Source: Arthrobacter castelli DSM 16402
GTDB lineage: Bacteria > Actinomycetota > Actinomycetes > Actinomycetales > Micrococcaceae
Assembly (NCBI RefSeq): GCF_000430705.1
Contig: NZ_AUMN01000017.1
Location: forward strand, 45,582 to 109,581
Direction: 5' to 3'
Length of the DNA: 64,000 bases
Shown: piece by piece, positions 1 to 12,861 of the stretch
How positions within the stretch are numbered: position 1 is the first letter of the stretch
Layout: each line of letters begins with the position of its first letter
Notes under the pieces: model-generated
The model's database searches: none
Told to the model about the DNA's origin: nothing
What the model saw: the letters and a program-made list of their open reading frames with translations, nothing else
Position numbers and translations under genes: made by a program

Positions 1-3393
<3,393 letters not shown>

Positions 3394-3455
3394 TTGGTCC
3401 CTGTTCTCTCTTTGTTCTCGTATTTGAAAGTCGATTCGGGGTACGGAAAGAGGGG

Positions 3456-6400
3456 TTAGACCTCTTCGACGGAACTGGGTTCGGCCCTGGACAGGTCGAT
3501 ACCGAGTTCCTCCGCGGCCCGGAAGACTTCTTCATCCGAGTCACGCATATCCAGCGAGTTACCGTCCTGGGACAGCACCTCGACATTCAAGCAGAGCGAC
3601 TGCATTTCCTTGATCAGCACCTTGAAGGACTCCGGGATGCCGGGCTCGGGAATGTTCTCGCCCTTGACGATGGCTTCATAGACCTTCACACGCCCGTGGA
3701 TGTCATCGGACTTGATCGTCAGCAGTTCCTGCAGGGTGTAAGCGGAGCCGTAGGCTTCCAGGGCCCAGACCTCCATCTCACCGAAGCGCTGGCCGCCGAA
3801 CTGCGCCTTACCACCAAGCGGCTGCTGGGTGATCATCGAGTACGGGCCTGTGGAACGTGCGTGGATCTTGTCGTCCACCAGGTGGTGAAGCTTCAGGATG
3901 TACATGTAGCCGACCGAGATCGGATCCGGGAACGGTTCGCCGGAGCGACCGTCGTACACCAAGGCCTTGCCGGAGGATCCGACCAGACGGTCACCGTCAC
4001 GGGTGGGGTTGGTCGATTCCAGCAGTCCGCTGATTTCCTCTTCCCGGGCACCGTCGAAGACCGGGGTCGCGACGTTGGTCGGACCGGTCTCGCGCGGCAT
4101 GTCCTGCAGCGCCTGCACCCAGTCGGGCTCGCCCTCAATGGTCCAGCCCTGCTTGGCCACCCAGCCAAGGTGTGTCTCCAGCACCTGGCCGATGTTCATA
4201 CGTCCGGGCACGCCCAGCGGGTTGAGCACGATGTCGACCGGGGTTCCGTCGGCCAGGAACGGCATGTCCTCGACCGGCAGGATCTTGGAGATGACGCCCT
4301 TGTTACCGTGGCGGCCGGCGAGCTTGTCGCCGTCGGTGATCTTGCGCTTGTTTGCCACGTAGACGCGGACCAGCTGGTTCACCCCAGGGGGCAGCTCGTC
4401 GTCGTTGTCGCGGTCGAAGACGCGGACGCCGATGACGGTGCCGGATTCGCCGTGCGGCACCTTCAAGGAGGTGTCGCGGACCTCGCGGGACTTCTCGCCG
4501 AAGATCGCGCGCAACAGCCGCTCTTCGGGCGTCAGCTCGGTTTCGCCCTTCGGGGTGACCTTGCCGACCAGGATGTCGCCGGCTTCGACCTCGGCACCGA
4601 TGTGGATGATGCCGCGCTCGTCCAGCCCGGACAGGATCTCCTCGGAGACATTCGGGATGTCCCGGGTAATCTCCTCGGCGCCGAGCTTGGTGTCACGGGC
4701 ATCGATCTCATGCTCTTCGATGTGGATCGAAGACATCACGTCGTCCTGGACCAGCCGCTGGGACAGGATGATTGCGTCTTCGAAGTTGTGGCCCTCCCAG
4801 GACATGAATGCCACCAGCAGGTTCTTGCCGATCGCGAGCTCGCCGTGGTCCGTCGACGGACCATCGGCGATGATGCCGCCGACTTCCAGGCGCTGGCCCT
4901 CGGTGACGAGCACGCGCTGGTTGTAGGCGGTGCCCTGGTTGGAACGGTCAAACTTGGCGATCCGGTAGTTGGTTTCGGTGCCGTCGTCGTTCAGCATCAC
5001 GACGACGTCGGCCGAGACCTCGGAGACCACGCCGGCCTTGGAGGCGATGATGACGTCGCCGGCGTCGACGGCTGCCGACCGCTCCATGCCGGTGCCCACG
5101 ACCGGGGACTCGGACTGGATCAGCGGGACGGCCTGACGCTGCATGTTCGCACCCATCAGTGCGCGGTTGGCGTCGTCGTGCTCGAGGAACGGAATCAAGG
5201 CCGTTGCCACCGACACCATCTGGCGCGGGGAAACGTCCATGAAGTCCACCTCGGTGGCCGGAACCAGCACCGGCTCGCCGCCGCCGCCGCGTTCGCGCAC
5301 GAGGACCATGTCCTCGGAGAAGCGCTCGTCGTCGTTCAGCGGAGCGTTGGCCTGGGCAATGACGACGTCGATCTCGTCATCGGCGGTCAGGTAGACGACC
5401 TCGTCGGTCACCTGGCCTTCCTTGACCCTGCGGTACGGGGTCTCGATAAAGCCGAACGCATTAATCCGCCCGTAGGACGCCAGCGAACCGATCAGGCCAA
5501 TGTTCGGGCCTTCAGGGGTTTCAATGGGGCACATGCGGCCGTAGTGCGACGGGTGGACGTCGCGGACCTCCATGCCGGCACGGTCGCGGGACAGACCGCC
5601 CGGGCCCAGCGCGGACAGACGCCGCTTGTGCGTCAGACCGGCCAGCGGGTTGTTCTGGTCCATGAACTGCGAGAGCTGCGAAGTTCCGAAGAACTCCTTG
5701 ATCGCGGCCACAACAGGGCGGATGTTGATCAGCGTCTGCGGCGTGATGGCCTCGACGTCCTGGGTGGTCATCCGCTCGCGGACCACGCGCTCCATCCGGG
5801 ACAGGCCGGTGCGGACCTGGTTCTCGATCAGCTCGCCGACGGCGCGGATGCGGCGATTGCCGAAGTGGTCGATGTCGTCGACCTCGACGCGAACCTCGTG
5901 GTCCTCGCCGTCGCGCTTGCCTTCGATGGAGTCGCCACCGGCGTGCAGCGTGACCAGGAACTTGATCATCGCCACGATGTCTTCGGTGTTCAGCACCGAT
6001 GAGTTCCGCTGTCCCAGCGGGATGTCAGTGCCCAGCTTGCGGTTGACCTTATAGCGGCCGACCTTGGCCAGGTCATAGCGCTTCGGGTTGAAGTAGAGAT
6101 TTTCCAGCAGCGACTGCGCCGCTTCGACCGTCGGCGGCTCGCCCGGACGCAGCTTGCGGTAGATGTCCAGCAGCGCTTCTTCCTTGGACTCCGTGGCGTC
6201 CTTCTCCAGGGTGGCACGGATGGAATCGAATTCGCCGAATTCTTCGAGGATCTGGGATTCGGTCCAGCCCAGCGCCTTCAGCAAGACGGTAACGGACTGC
6301 TTGCGCTTGCGGTCCAGGCGGACACCGACCTGATCGCGCTTGTCGACCTCCAGCTCGAACCAGGCTCCCCTCGACGGGATGATCTTGGCGGTGAAGATGT

Positions 6401-6980
6401 CTTTATCGCTGGTCTTGTCAGCGGCGCGCTCGAAGTAGGCGCCCGGAGAACGCACCAGCTGGGAAACGACGACGCGTTCGGTGCCGTTGATCACGAACGT
6501 GCCGTTCCGCGTCATCAGCGGGAAATCGCCCATGAACACGGTCTGCTGCTTAATTTCGCCCGTGTTGTTGTTCATGAACTCCGCCTTGACATACAGCGGA
6601 GCCGAATAGGTGGCGTCCCGGTCCTTGCACTCCTCCATGGTGTACTTCGGATCGGCGAACTCCGGCTCGGAGAAACTCAGGGACATAGTGCCCTGGAAAT
6701 CCTCGATCGGGGAGATTTCCTCAAAGATGTCTGAGAGCCCGGACGTGACGGGGAGATCCCGGCGGCCCTGTTCCAGGGCTTGCTCGATCCGTTCCTGCCA
6801 GCGCTCGTTACCGACCAGCCAATCGAAGCTGTCGGTCTGCAGGCCGAGCAGGTTCGGCACGTCCAGCGGTTCGTGGATCTTTGCGAATGAAAGCCGGCGT
6901 GACGCGCCATCTGTTGCCAGAGGCGAATTGTCTGCCGTGCTGTTAGCGGTTTCGTTGTTTGGGGTGCTCGAGGCGACCAA
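3456..6980 (-). CDS. rpoB: DNA-directed RNA polymerase subunit beta
   Basis: Beta subunit of RNA polymerase, about 1174 residues. I chose the TTG start (protein begins VASSTPNNE) because a GGAAGGA ribosome binding site sits 6 bases upstream of it. A GTG five codons earlier overlaps that site and is less likely. The rifampicin-binding segment is complete and has the sensitive-type residues at the three main resistance positions (Asp in QFMDQNN, His in LTHKRR, Ser in RRLSALG), so a sensitive enzyme is predicted. The gene has its own promoter region and a leader of about 200 nt, and it is separated from rplJL by an oppositely oriented thiolase gene, so it is not simply co-transcribed with the L10 genes. 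rpoC follows on the same strand. Confidence 0.98.
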   Translation of the reverse strand: MVASSTPNNETANSTADNSPLATDGASRRLSFAKIHEPLDVPNLLGLQTDSFDWLVGNERWQERIEQALEQGRRDLPVTSGLSDIFEEISPIEDFQGTMSLSFSEPEFADPKYTMEECKDRDATYSAPLYVKAEFMNNNTGEIKQQTVFMGDFPLMTRNGTFVINGTERVVVSQLVRSPGAYFERAADKTSDKDIFTAKIIPSRGAWFELEVDKRDQVGVRLDRKRKQSVTVLLKALGWTESQILEEFGEFDSIRATLEKDATESKEEALLDIYRKLRPGEPPTVEAAQSLLENLYFNPKRYDLAKVGRYKVNRKLGTDIPLGQRNSSVLNTEDIVAMIKFLVTLHAGGDSIEGKRDGEDHEVRVEVDDIDHFGNRRIRAVGELIENQVRTGLSRMERVVRERMTTQDVEAITPQTLINIRPVVAAIKEFFGTSQLSQFMDQNNPLAGLTHKRRLSALGPGGLSRDRAGMEVRDVHPSHYGRMCPIETPEGPNIGLIGSLASYGRINAFGFIETPYRRVKEGQVTDEVVYLTADDEIDVVIAQANAPLNDDERFSEDMVLVRERGGGGEPVLVPATEVDFMDVSPRQMVSVATALIPFLEHDDANRALMGANMQRQAVPLIQSESPVVGTGMERSAAVDAGDVIIASKAGVVSEVSADVVVMLNDDGTETNYRIAKFDRSNQGTAYNQRVLVTEGQRLEVGGIIADGPSTDHGELAIGKNLLVAFMSWEGHNFEDAIILSQRLVQDDVMSSIHIEEHEIDARDTKLGAEEITRDIPNVSEEILSGLDERGIIHIGAEVEAGDILVGKVTPKGETELTPEERLLRAIFGEKSREVRDTSLKVPHGESGTVIGVRVFDRDNDDELPPGVNQLVRVYVANKRKITDGDKLAGRHGNKGVISKILPVEDMPFLADGTPVDIVLNPLGVPGRMNIGQVLETHLGWVAKQGWTIEGEPDWVQALQDMPRETGPTNVATPVFDGAREEEISGLLESTNPTRDGDRLVGSSGKALVYDGRSGEPFPDPISVGYMYILKLHHLVDDKIHARSTGPYSMITQQPLGGKAQFGGQRFGEMEVWALEAYGSAYTLQELLTIKSDDIHGRVKVYEAIVKGENIPEPGIPESFKVLIKEMQSLCLNVEVLSQDGNSLDMRDSDEEVFRAAEELGIDLSRAEPSSVEEV

Positions 6981-7186
6981 GAGTGATCCTTCCACAGACC
7001 TTCAGGCGTTTGTCGCGCTTCCCGATGATTCTTCGGCAGTCTCGACGTACTACCTTGCCGGATCCGCTATATGATCCTGCGGCCCGGCTGCCGGATTTGC
7101 CCATGCGGACCGTCCGACAGCGTGCCGTGGCGAAGCCCACCGCTATATGAAGGCTTTGAAGGTTAAGAGGGAAGACGCAAATATCC

Positions 7187-7216
7187 ACTGTACGCCACCG
7201 GGCGTCCAGAAGTCCA
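7187..7216 (-). promoter_or_regulatory. candidate rpoB promoter
   Basis: Read on the minus strand: TGGACT (-35-like), an 18-bp spacer and TACAGT (-10-like), which would give a leader of about 200 nt before the rpoB start. Each hexamer matches the vegetative consensus at about 4 of 6 positions. The roughly 430-bp divergent region between rpoB and the thiolase also holds two copies of the 11-mer CCGCTATATGA (7064-7074 and 7140-7150), both inside the predicted rpoB leader. No other gene is evident in this gap. Confidence 0.4.
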
Positions 7217-7411
7217 GTGCTCAACGCACGACCCTACCCGGCCTGCGGGGCCGGGATCCGAATGCGGAGCATTTCTCAGCAGTAACTGTACATCACGGAT
7301 GCCGCTAAACTTATTAAATGCGGCACAGAATCTGCAGATTGACGCCGCTGCACACCCTTCAGCGGGCCTCGCACCGCCGAAGCAACAGAGACGAAAGAGG
7401 GCCTACCCACC

Positions 7412-8605
7412 ATGACAGCCAACCCCAACGATGTGGTCATCCTGTCCGCCTCGCGCACCCCGCAGGGACGACTCAACGGCCAGCTGGCCGGCTTCTCCGC
7501 CGTCGAGCTGGGCGCAAAGGCTGCTGCCTCCGCCCTGGAGAAGTCCGGTGCAGGTGCCGATAGCGTCGATGCGGTGATCATGGGCCAGGTGGTTCAGGCC
7601 GGTGCCGGACAGAACCCGGCCCGCCAGACCGCCATCGCCGCCGGAATCGGCTGGAACGTGCCAACCGTGACCATCAACAAGGTCTGCCTCTCTGGCCTGG
7701 CTGCGGTGACCGACGCGGCCCGGTTGATCCGCAGCGGTGAGGCTTCCGTCGTCGTCGCCGGCGGCCAGGAGTCCATGTCCCAGGGCCCGCACCTGCTGCC
7801 CGGATCACGGCAGGGATGGACCTACGGAAACATCACTGCCGTGGATTCGGTGGCCAACGACGGACTCACCGATGCTTTCGACGGCGAATCCATGGGCGCC
7901 TCGACCGAACGCCGGAACGCTGAACTCGGTATCGATCGCACTGCCCAGGACGAAGTCGCGGCCGCCTCACACGAGCGCGCAGCCAAGGCCGCCAAGGACG
8001 GCGTGTTCGACGACGAGATCGTGACCGTCAGCGTGCCGCAGCGCAAGAGCGACCCGATTGAGATCAACACCGATGAGGGCGTGCGCCCCAACACCACCGT
8101 CGATTCGCTGGGCAAGCTCCGCCCGGCCTTCGCCAAGGACGGGTCCATCACCGCCGGAAACTCCTCCCCGCTCAGTGACGGTGCGGCGGCGCTGGTGCTG
8201 ACCAGCCGGCAAAACGCCGAAGCACTCGGCCTGGACTACCTCGCTGTCGTCGGCGCCCCCGGACAGGTCGCGGGCCCGGACACGTCGTTGCATTCACAGC
8301 CATCCAACGCCATTATGTCCGCGTTGCGGAAGGCGGGCTGGAGCAAGGACGACCTGGACTTCATCGAGATCAACGAGGCCTTCGGGTCGGTTGCCGTGCA
8401 GTCGCTCAAGGACCTCGACATCAGCCTCGACAAGTGCAACCTGCATGGCGGAGCTATCGCGGTGGGACACCCGATTGGCGCCTCCGGTGCGCGGCTGGCC
8501 GGGCACGCCGCCTGGGAGCTGAGCCGTCGCGGGACGGGCAAGGCGGCTGTTTCGCTGTGCGGAGGCGGCGGCCAGGGCGAGGCCGTGCTGCTCTACCGGG
8601 ACTAA
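7412..8605 (+). CDS. acetyl-CoA acetyltransferase (thiolase)
   Basis: Thiolase that condenses two acetyl-CoA to acetoacetyl-CoA or cleaves 3-ketoacyl-CoA. The 397-residue length is standard. The nucleophilic cysteine lies in INKVCLSGL. The C-terminal catalytic motifs are present as GGAIAVGHPIGASGAR (His) and SLCGGGGQG (Cys). The start follows an A/G-rich stretch (GAAAGAGGG). The gene stands alone on the plus strand: divergent from rpoB and convergent with rplL, splitting what is often one rplJL-rpoBC unit. Whether its job is biosynthetic (AtoB/PhaA-like) or degradative (FadA-like) cannot be told from sequence; the absence of neighbouring beta-oxidation genes slightly favours the former. Confidence 0.93.
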   Translation: MTANPNDVVILSASRTPQGRLNGQLAGFSAVELGAKAAASALEKSGAGADSVDAVIMGQVVQAGAGQNPARQTAIAAGIGWNVPTVTINKVCLSGLAAVTDAARLIRSGEASVVVAGGQESMSQGPHLLPGSRQGWTYGNITAVDSVANDGLTDAFDGESMGASTERRNAELGIDRTAQDEVAAASHERAAKAAKDGVFDDEIVTVSVPQRKSDPIEINTDEGVRPNTTVDSLGKLRPAFAKDGSITAGNSSPLSDGAAALVLTSRQNAEALGLDYLAVVGAPGQVAGPDTSLHSQPSNAIMSALRKAGWSKDDLDFIEINEAFGSVAVQSLKDLDISLDKCNLHGGAIAVGHPIGASGARLAGHAAWELSRRGTGKAAVSLCGGGGQGEAVLLYRD

Positions 8606-8655
8606 CCAGCCGTGGTTCGGCCGGTAAATCCCCTTCTCCTGGTGCCCCAACCCGT

Positions 8656-8780
8656 GAGGTAGCGCCCTGCCCGCCAGGTAGCGGGTTGCAACCCGCTGTC
8701 TCGGCGGCACGGTGCTACCTCGGCAGGACTCCGCATCGATAGGGCGCCGCATCGGCAGGGCGCCGCATCGGCAGTTTTCG
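8656..8780. repeat. structured intergenic segment with 16-bp repeats
   Basis: The 319-bp gap between the convergent thiolase and rplL genes has no gene. It holds an outer inverted pair (GAGGTAGC at 8656-8663 with GCTACCTC near 8714), a perfect 18-bp palindrome centred on GGGTTGCAACCC (8680-8697), and three copies of a 16-bp unit containing CCGCATCG, starting at 8731, 8747 and 8763. The palindrome could act as the thiolase terminator, but no T tract follows it. Confidence 0.6.
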
Positions 8781-8857
8781 CCTCCGAGACGGTAGGGCCC
8801 CGCCACGGCAGGTCCGACGTCGAGCGGGGTCGAGCGGGCCGGAGCCTGGACGCGAAG

Positions 8858-8885
8858 CAGCCCGCGTGAATCATCACGCGGGCTG
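8858..8885 (-). terminator. hairpin terminator after rplL
   Basis: Perfect 12-bp stem (CAGCCCGCGTGA) with a 4-nt loop, about 40 nt past the rplL stop. There is no strong T run on either side. It may end both the rplJL transcript and the thiolase transcript coming from the other direction. Confidence 0.7.
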
Positions 8886-8924
8886 TTCGCTGTGCCGCAC
8901 AGAGCGGCGCGGTTCTGAAGAAGA

Positions 8925-9305
8925 CTACTTCAGGGAAACCTCGGCACCGGCACCCTCGAGGGCTTCCTTGGCCTTGTCGGCGTTTTCCTTGCTGACGCCT
9001 TCGACAACCGGCTTCGGCGCGCCATCGACCAGGTCCTTGGCTTCCTTCAGGCCGAGGGAGGTCAGGGCACGCACCTCCTTGATGACCTGGATCTTCTTGT
9101 CACCGGCGGAGTCGAGGATGACGTCGAACTCAGTCTGCTCCTCGACCTCTTCTTCGGCTCCACCGGCGGCGGCGCCGGCAGCGGCGACCGGAGCAGCAGC
9201 TGTAACGTCGAAGGTCTCCTCGAACTGCTTAACGAAGTCAGAGAGTTCGACGATGGACAATTCCTTGAAAGCTTCGATGAGCTCGTCAGTGGTGAGCTTA
9301 GCCAT
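8925..9305 (-). CDS. rplL: 50S ribosomal protein L7/L12
   Basis: Acidic stalk protein of the large ribosomal subunit that recruits the translation GTPases. It has 126 residues: an N-terminal dimerisation domain ([19 protein letters not shown]), an Ala/Gly/Glu-rich hinge (about residues 38-55) and a C-terminal factor-binding domain ([20 protein letters not shown] onward). The ATG is chosen over an upstream in-frame start because it begins the family sequence MAKLTTDEL and has AAAAGGAG placed 8-9 bases before it. It follows rplJ by 83 bp in the same transcript and ends before a strong hairpin. Confidence 0.98.
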   Translation of the reverse strand: MAKLTTDELIEAFKELSIVELSDFVKQFEETFDVTAAAPVAAAGAAAGGAEEEVEEQTEFDVILDSAGDKKIQVIKEVRALTSLGLKEAKDLVDGAPKPVVEGVSKENADKAKEALEGAGAEVSLK

Positions 9306-9388
9306 GAGTGGCGCTCCTTTTCTTATGTGGTGGCCGCTGTACGGCCGGGTCATGGATCCTGCTTCCTAGCTGGAAGCGGAGATGGTGG

Positions 9389-10006
9389 CTATTCCTTGGC
9401 GGCGTCCGTATCCGCTTCGGGGGCAGCTTCAGCAGCTGGTGCTTCCTCCGCCGGCGCTTCAGCAGCAGGTGCTTCCTCCGCGTCAGCTGCTGGAGTTTCG
9501 GCAGGAGCCTCCGTGGCCGGCGCGCCCTCTTCCAGCTTCTCGCGCAGCGCGTCCACCGTGCGGACGAGCTGGCCCATCGGGGCCTTCAGCACACCGGCAA
9601 CCTTGGACAGCTGGTGCTCACGCGACACGAGGTCCGCCAGAGCAATGACGCCCTGGGCATCCATTGCCTCGCCCTCGAAGTAGCCGGACTTGATAACAAG
9701 CTGTGGGTTCGCCTTGGCGAAATCCGTCAGCCCCTTTGCAGCCTTCACCGCGTCGCCCTTGATGAAGGCGATGGCGGTCGGTCCAACGAGCTGGTCGTCG
9801 AATGCTTCGACGCCGGCTTCCTTGGCCGCGATGGCAGTCAGGGTGTTCTTCACGACCGAGTAGTTTGCGTCCTCGCCCAGTGAACGGCGCAGCTGTTGGA
9901 GCTGTGCCACGGAAAGCCCACGATATTCGGTTAGGACAGCAGCGTTTGAGGAACGGAAATTCTCCGTCAACTCTTCGACTGCGGACACCTTGGTTGGCGT
10001 TGCCAT
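9389..10006 (-). CDS. rplJ: 50S ribosomal protein L10
   Basis: L10 anchors the L7/L12 dimers on the ribosome. The first 170 or so residues are the conserved L10 core, including [14 protein letters not shown] and the NTL motif. The last 35-40 residues form an Ala/Glu/Pro repeat tail (several copies of EAPAAE) beyond the usual end. Such tails occur in actinobacterial L10 and have no assigned role. An AAGGAGG-type site precedes the ATG. Upstream lie a roughly 230-nt leader with an attenuator-like hairpin and a good promoter, the usual arrangement for L10-dependent autoregulation. Confidence 0.98.
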   Translation of the reverse strand: MATPTKVSAVEELTENFRSSNAAVLTEYRGLSVAQLQQLRRSLGEDANYSVVKNTLTAIAAKEAGVEAFDDQLVGPTAIAFIKGDAVKAAKGLTDFAKANPQLVIKSGYFEGEAMDAQGVIALADLVSREHQLSKVAGVLKAPMGQLVRTVDALREKLEEGAPATEAPAETPAADAEEAPAAEAPAEEAPAAEAAPEADTDAAKE

Positions 10007-10077
10007 AACCCTCCTTCCTTCGAATCATGCCGGTCTTCGTCAGGACCCTGGCCCGGGAGTGCAGTACGCACAAAAAC

Positions 10078-10099
10078 GCCCCGCGCAGATGCACGGGGC
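10078..10099 (-). promoter_or_regulatory. rplJ leader attenuator hairpin (L10 leader)
   Basis: On the minus strand GCCCCGTG and CGCGGGGC form a GC-rich stem followed directly by GTTTTT, which is a typical intrinsic terminator. It lies about 70 nt before the rplJ start and within the transcribed leader. A terminator in this place matches the L10(L12)4-controlled leader known from other bacteria; the mutually exclusive L10-binding fold upstream was not resolved. Confidence 0.65.
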
Positions 10100-10242
10100 C
10101 AGCCCTCAACCTGACCGTGACAGGCCAGGGAGGATTCGCTTCGTTCACCTGCGCAGGCCGCCCCGTTTGGGGACCTTCAACCAGGAGCAATCATTCGCAA
10201 TAGAAGGATGGAACCTGATGACCGACGGTCTTTGGTGGTTAA

Positions 10243-10271
10243 AGTCTACGCGACGGCGTCCGGGCCAACAA
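10243..10271 (-). promoter_or_regulatory. rplJ promoter
   Basis: Minus strand: TTGTTG, a 17-bp spacer and TAGACT. The -10 with its upstream bases (GCGTAGACT) is identical to the one proposed for the tRNA-Trp/secE transcript in this window, which supports both calls. It gives a leader of about 230 nt. The remaining 100 bp up to the GNAT gene hold nothing recognisable. Confidence 0.55.
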
Positions 10272-10374
10272 ATCACGCAAATCACGGCCGCCCCATCCCG
10301 AAGCGGCCGATCGGCCCCACCAACCAGCCGGTCCCGCCAGCCAATTCCCCGGCCATACCCGCCGGGGTGCCCGC

Positions 10375-11472
10375 TTAGAGCTGCTTCCGCCACTCACCGG
10401 TGCACCCGGCCGTGCGGAACCCCAGGTCCCGATTGACCGAGACCATGTATTCCTTTTCGCTGGCGTCCCACGTATAGATTCTCCGCACGGCACGTCTCTC
10501 CCGCTCCAGCCGTTCCAAATTGCTGGTCCGGATCAACATGCCGAGCTTGCGTCCGAGGTGCTCCTGCAGCACCACGGTCTCGTCATGGAACACAATGTCG
10601 TCGCGGTGGCGCACAATGCTGATCGCGGTAAATCCCACCAGCCGGCGGCCAGGCTGATGTTCCACTGCGCAGATCATTGTCTGGCGCCCGCCGGCCTGGG
10701 CCAGCGCTTCCGCTTCGCGAACCCGGGCGTCGTCCCATCGCTGCTGCCCGTCCGCTTCATCGGCACTCGCCGGTTCGTCACCGTCCAACAAGCCCTCCAG
10801 CACAGCCATATCCCTCACCCACTCCGCCGGGCAATTGTCCGTCCAGGTGTGGACCGCGTAGTCGGGACCGGCGGCCTCCGCGGCATGGGACTTCAGCCGG
10901 TCCAACGCCTCCTGGCCCACCGGAAACGGACAGGAACTGAACCGCTCCACGCGTTGCAGTTCATAACCTGCCTGGGAAGCGAAAACCACCTCCCTGCTCG
11001 ACGACGGCAGCGCGCGGCCGTCGTCGGCGCCCTTGACGACAGATCCGCCATCGGAATCCAAGGCAGCCGCCGGGTGATGCGTTTCGACAATCAGGCTCCG
11101 GCGCATCTCACCGGTGGCGAATTGCTCAGCTGCCTCCAGCAGTTCGCGGCCGACTCCTTGGCCTCGGCATTCGGGAAGAATCTCCAGCGAGATAATCGCG
11201 TCATCCGTATTGTCCAGCAATGGCATCGAGATACCCACGCGCCCGACTATGCGGGACTCGATCCTGGCAATCAATACCACCAGGCGTTCGTATGGATCAC
11301 CGAACGCCTCAAGGAACTCCTCCGGAGAGAAGGCCAGATCGGCATTGCCCCACGTGGCAATCCGCACCTGCCGGGCCACGTCGACAACCGCCAGAAAATC
11401 GGCTGAATCCCCGCCATCGAGCGAGTCGGGCACCCACAGTTGTTCGACCTGAACGGTCCGCGTTGTCATCAA
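10375..11472 (-). CDS. double-domain GNAT acetyltransferase, paralogue A
   Basis: A 365-residue protein with two GCN5-type acetyltransferase folds. The N-terminal one has an acetyl-CoA loop around SLEILPECRGQGVGRELLEA; the C-terminal one ends in YTWDASEKEYM and NRDLGFRTAGCTGEW. The tandem architecture resembles mycothiol synthase, but the true MshD is encoded elsewhere in this window, so the substrate is unknown. It aligns along its length with the next gene, particularly over the last 65 residues, so the two are a duplicated pair. The two genes share orientation and are 86 bp apart. They sit between rplJ and rplA, where most bacteria have no gene. Confidence 0.8.
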   Translation of the reverse strand: MMTTRTVQVEQLWVPDSLDGGDSADFLAVVDVARQVRIATWGNADLAFSPEEFLEAFGDPYERLVVLIARIESRIVGRVGISMPLLDNTDDAIISLEILPECRGQGVGRELLEAAEQFATGEMRRSLIVETHHPAAALDSDGGSVVKGADDGRALPSSSREVVFASQAGYELQRVERFSSCPFPVGQEALDRLKSHAAEAAGPDYAVHTWTDNCPAEWVRDMAVLEGLLDGDEPASADEADGQQRWDDARVREAEALAQAGGRQTMICAVEHQPGRRLVGFTAISIVRHRDDIVFHDETVVLQEHLGRKLGMLIRTSNLERLERERRAVRRIYTWDASEKEYMVSVNRDLGFRTAGCTGEWRKQL

Positions 11473-11558
11473 ACCCCACTTGGCTGGTCAGCCGCCTGCT
11501 TCTCATATGTACCGTCCCAGCCTAGTGCCCATAGCTGACAGTTTGCGTAACGGATGGA

Positions 11559-12716
11559 TCAAGATGACTGCCGTGCCGATAACTTCTTCTGCCAGGCTCC
11601 GACATACCCCCGGGCCACGAATCCCAGCTCAATATTGATGCCCAGCATGTGCGAATTTTCCGCAGCGTTCCACGTGTACAGGCGCCGCGCCTGCGGGCAC
11701 AGTTCCTGCAGCCGGAGCAGGTTGGCGACCTTGAGCAGCATCCCCAGCCGGTGTCCGCGGTGGGGATGCAGCACCAGCGTATTCTCCTGGTAGACCACCT
11801 CCGGCCTGTCTGGAAAGTATTCGAGAACGGTATTACCCACCAGTTGGCCCGTTGTCACATCCCGTACAACGGCCACCAGACTGCGCCCACCTTGGCCACG
11901 GAGCCTCGCTTCGGCGGTGCGCACTCTGGCCGCGCTCCACTCCTCGGCTTCACTTTCCATCTCCCCCATCGGCACGTCCACGCTCATCCGCTGGCAGAGG
12001 TGGCCGTATTGGTCGACGACGTCGTCCGGGCAGCTATCCTGCCAGCTCACCACGTCATAATCCCGGCCTGCGGCTGACTGCGTGGCCTCCATCATCGGCG
12101 CAGGGACTTCACGATCAAGCGGCAACTGCAGCAGGCTGAACCGCTCAATCTGCTCCAGCCTGTATCCAAGTCCCAGGCAATAACGCGCGACGCCGTCGTC
12201 CTGCCGCAGGCTTCCAGGGCCACTGGCGGGCCGCAGACCGTCGGCCGCGTCGGCGTCACCGGCGTCGGCGTCGGCGTCGAGATCTGCCGGATGGTCGCTC
12301 CAGGCCATCACAATACGGCGGTCCTTGCCGCGCAGGTGGTCCTCCAACACGGCATACAGTTGAGATCCCAGCCCGCGGCGCTGGTATTCGGGGTGGACAA
12401 TCACATGGACGTATCCGCAACCCGTGTTGTCGGTCAGCGGGGCTTCGACAACCGCACGTCCGACGACGCGATCATCAACAGTGGCGATGAAACCCTGCCG
12501 GGCCGTGTAACGGCTGGACTGCGCCCCGGCCAGGGCGTTTTCCGCGCTGACCCAATGATCGTTATTGCCCCACCGCAGTCCCTCAGTCAGATTGCTGAGG
12601 TCATTGGCCGCGATGAAATCCGCCGCATCGGGGCTGTCCAGTGACTCTGGAAGATGGAGCGGCTCGATGGCCCACGGGGCACGATCCGGGGACACCCCGG
12701 ACGATTCAAGGTTCAT
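11559..12716 (-). CDS. double-domain GNAT acetyltransferase, paralogue B
   Basis: A 385-residue sister of the preceding protein. Its N-terminal domain has a clear acetyl-CoA binding loop (VIVHPEYQRRGLGSQLYAVL), and its C-terminal end reads YTWNAAENSHM and NIELGFVARGYVGAW, matching the corresponding end of paralogue A. An Asp/Ala-rich linker (DADADAGDADAADG) follows the first domain. The gene begins after a 9-bp inverted repeat and lies downstream of the rplA terminator, so it probably has its own promoter and leads a two-gene unit. Substrate unknown. Confidence 0.8.
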   Translation of the reverse strand: MNLESSGVSPDRAPWAIEPLHLPESLDSPDAADFIAANDLSNLTEGLRWGNNDHWVSAENALAGAQSSRYTARQGFIATVDDRVVGRAVVEAPLTDNTGCGYVHVIVHPEYQRRGLGSQLYAVLEDHLRGKDRRIVMAWSDHPADLDADADAGDADAADGLRPASGPGSLRQDDGVARYCLGLGYRLEQIERFSLLQLPLDREVPAPMMEATQSAAGRDYDVVSWQDSCPDDVVDQYGHLCQRMSVDVPMGEMESEAEEWSAARVRTAEARLRGQGGRSLVAVVRDVTTGQLVGNTVLEYFPDRPEVVYQENTLVLHPHRGHRLGMLLKVANLLRLQELCPQARRLYTWNAAENSHMLGINIELGFVARGYVGAWQKKLSARQSS

Positions 12717-12735
12717 GGATAAGAGTGCATCTTCT

Positions 12736-12761
12736 ACTGATTGGCAGTCGTCAATCAGTAC
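12736..12761. promoter_or_regulatory. inverted repeat upstream of GNAT paralogue B
   Basis: Perfect 9-bp arms, TACTGATTG and CAATCAGTA, separated by 8 bp, lie 20 bp upstream of the GNAT start codon and outside the rplA terminator. The size and position fit a dimeric-regulator operator or a leader hairpin; no regulator is encoded nearby. Confidence 0.45.
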
Positions 12762-12785
12762 GTTTGTGGTGCGGTCCTTAACGGG

Positions 12786-12827
12786 AAAAGGGACCCGGAA
12801 CAGCTGTGACTGCTCCGGGTCCCTTTT
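12786..12827 (-). terminator. rplA transcription terminator
   Basis: Perfect 14-bp stem (AAAAGGGACCCGGA) with a 14-nt loop. The A and T runs at the stem base give a T tract on either strand. It lies 35 bp past the rplA stop and would end the tRNA-Trp-secE-nusG-rplKA transcript. Confidence 0.85.
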
Positions 12828-12861
12828 AAAGGTTCGGGTCGTGCCCGACGGCGGCGCTTGC

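Noticed and set aside
3696..6002. 768-codon open frame on the plus strand across rpoB
   Set aside because: It is the antisense shadow of a high-GC gene. It has no ribosome site, no recognisable domain and His/Asp/Val-rich composition.
7283..7311. Promoter for the thiolase gene (TAAACT at 7306)
   Set aside because: The -10 is acceptable but no -35 is present at 16-18 bp, so it was not listed.
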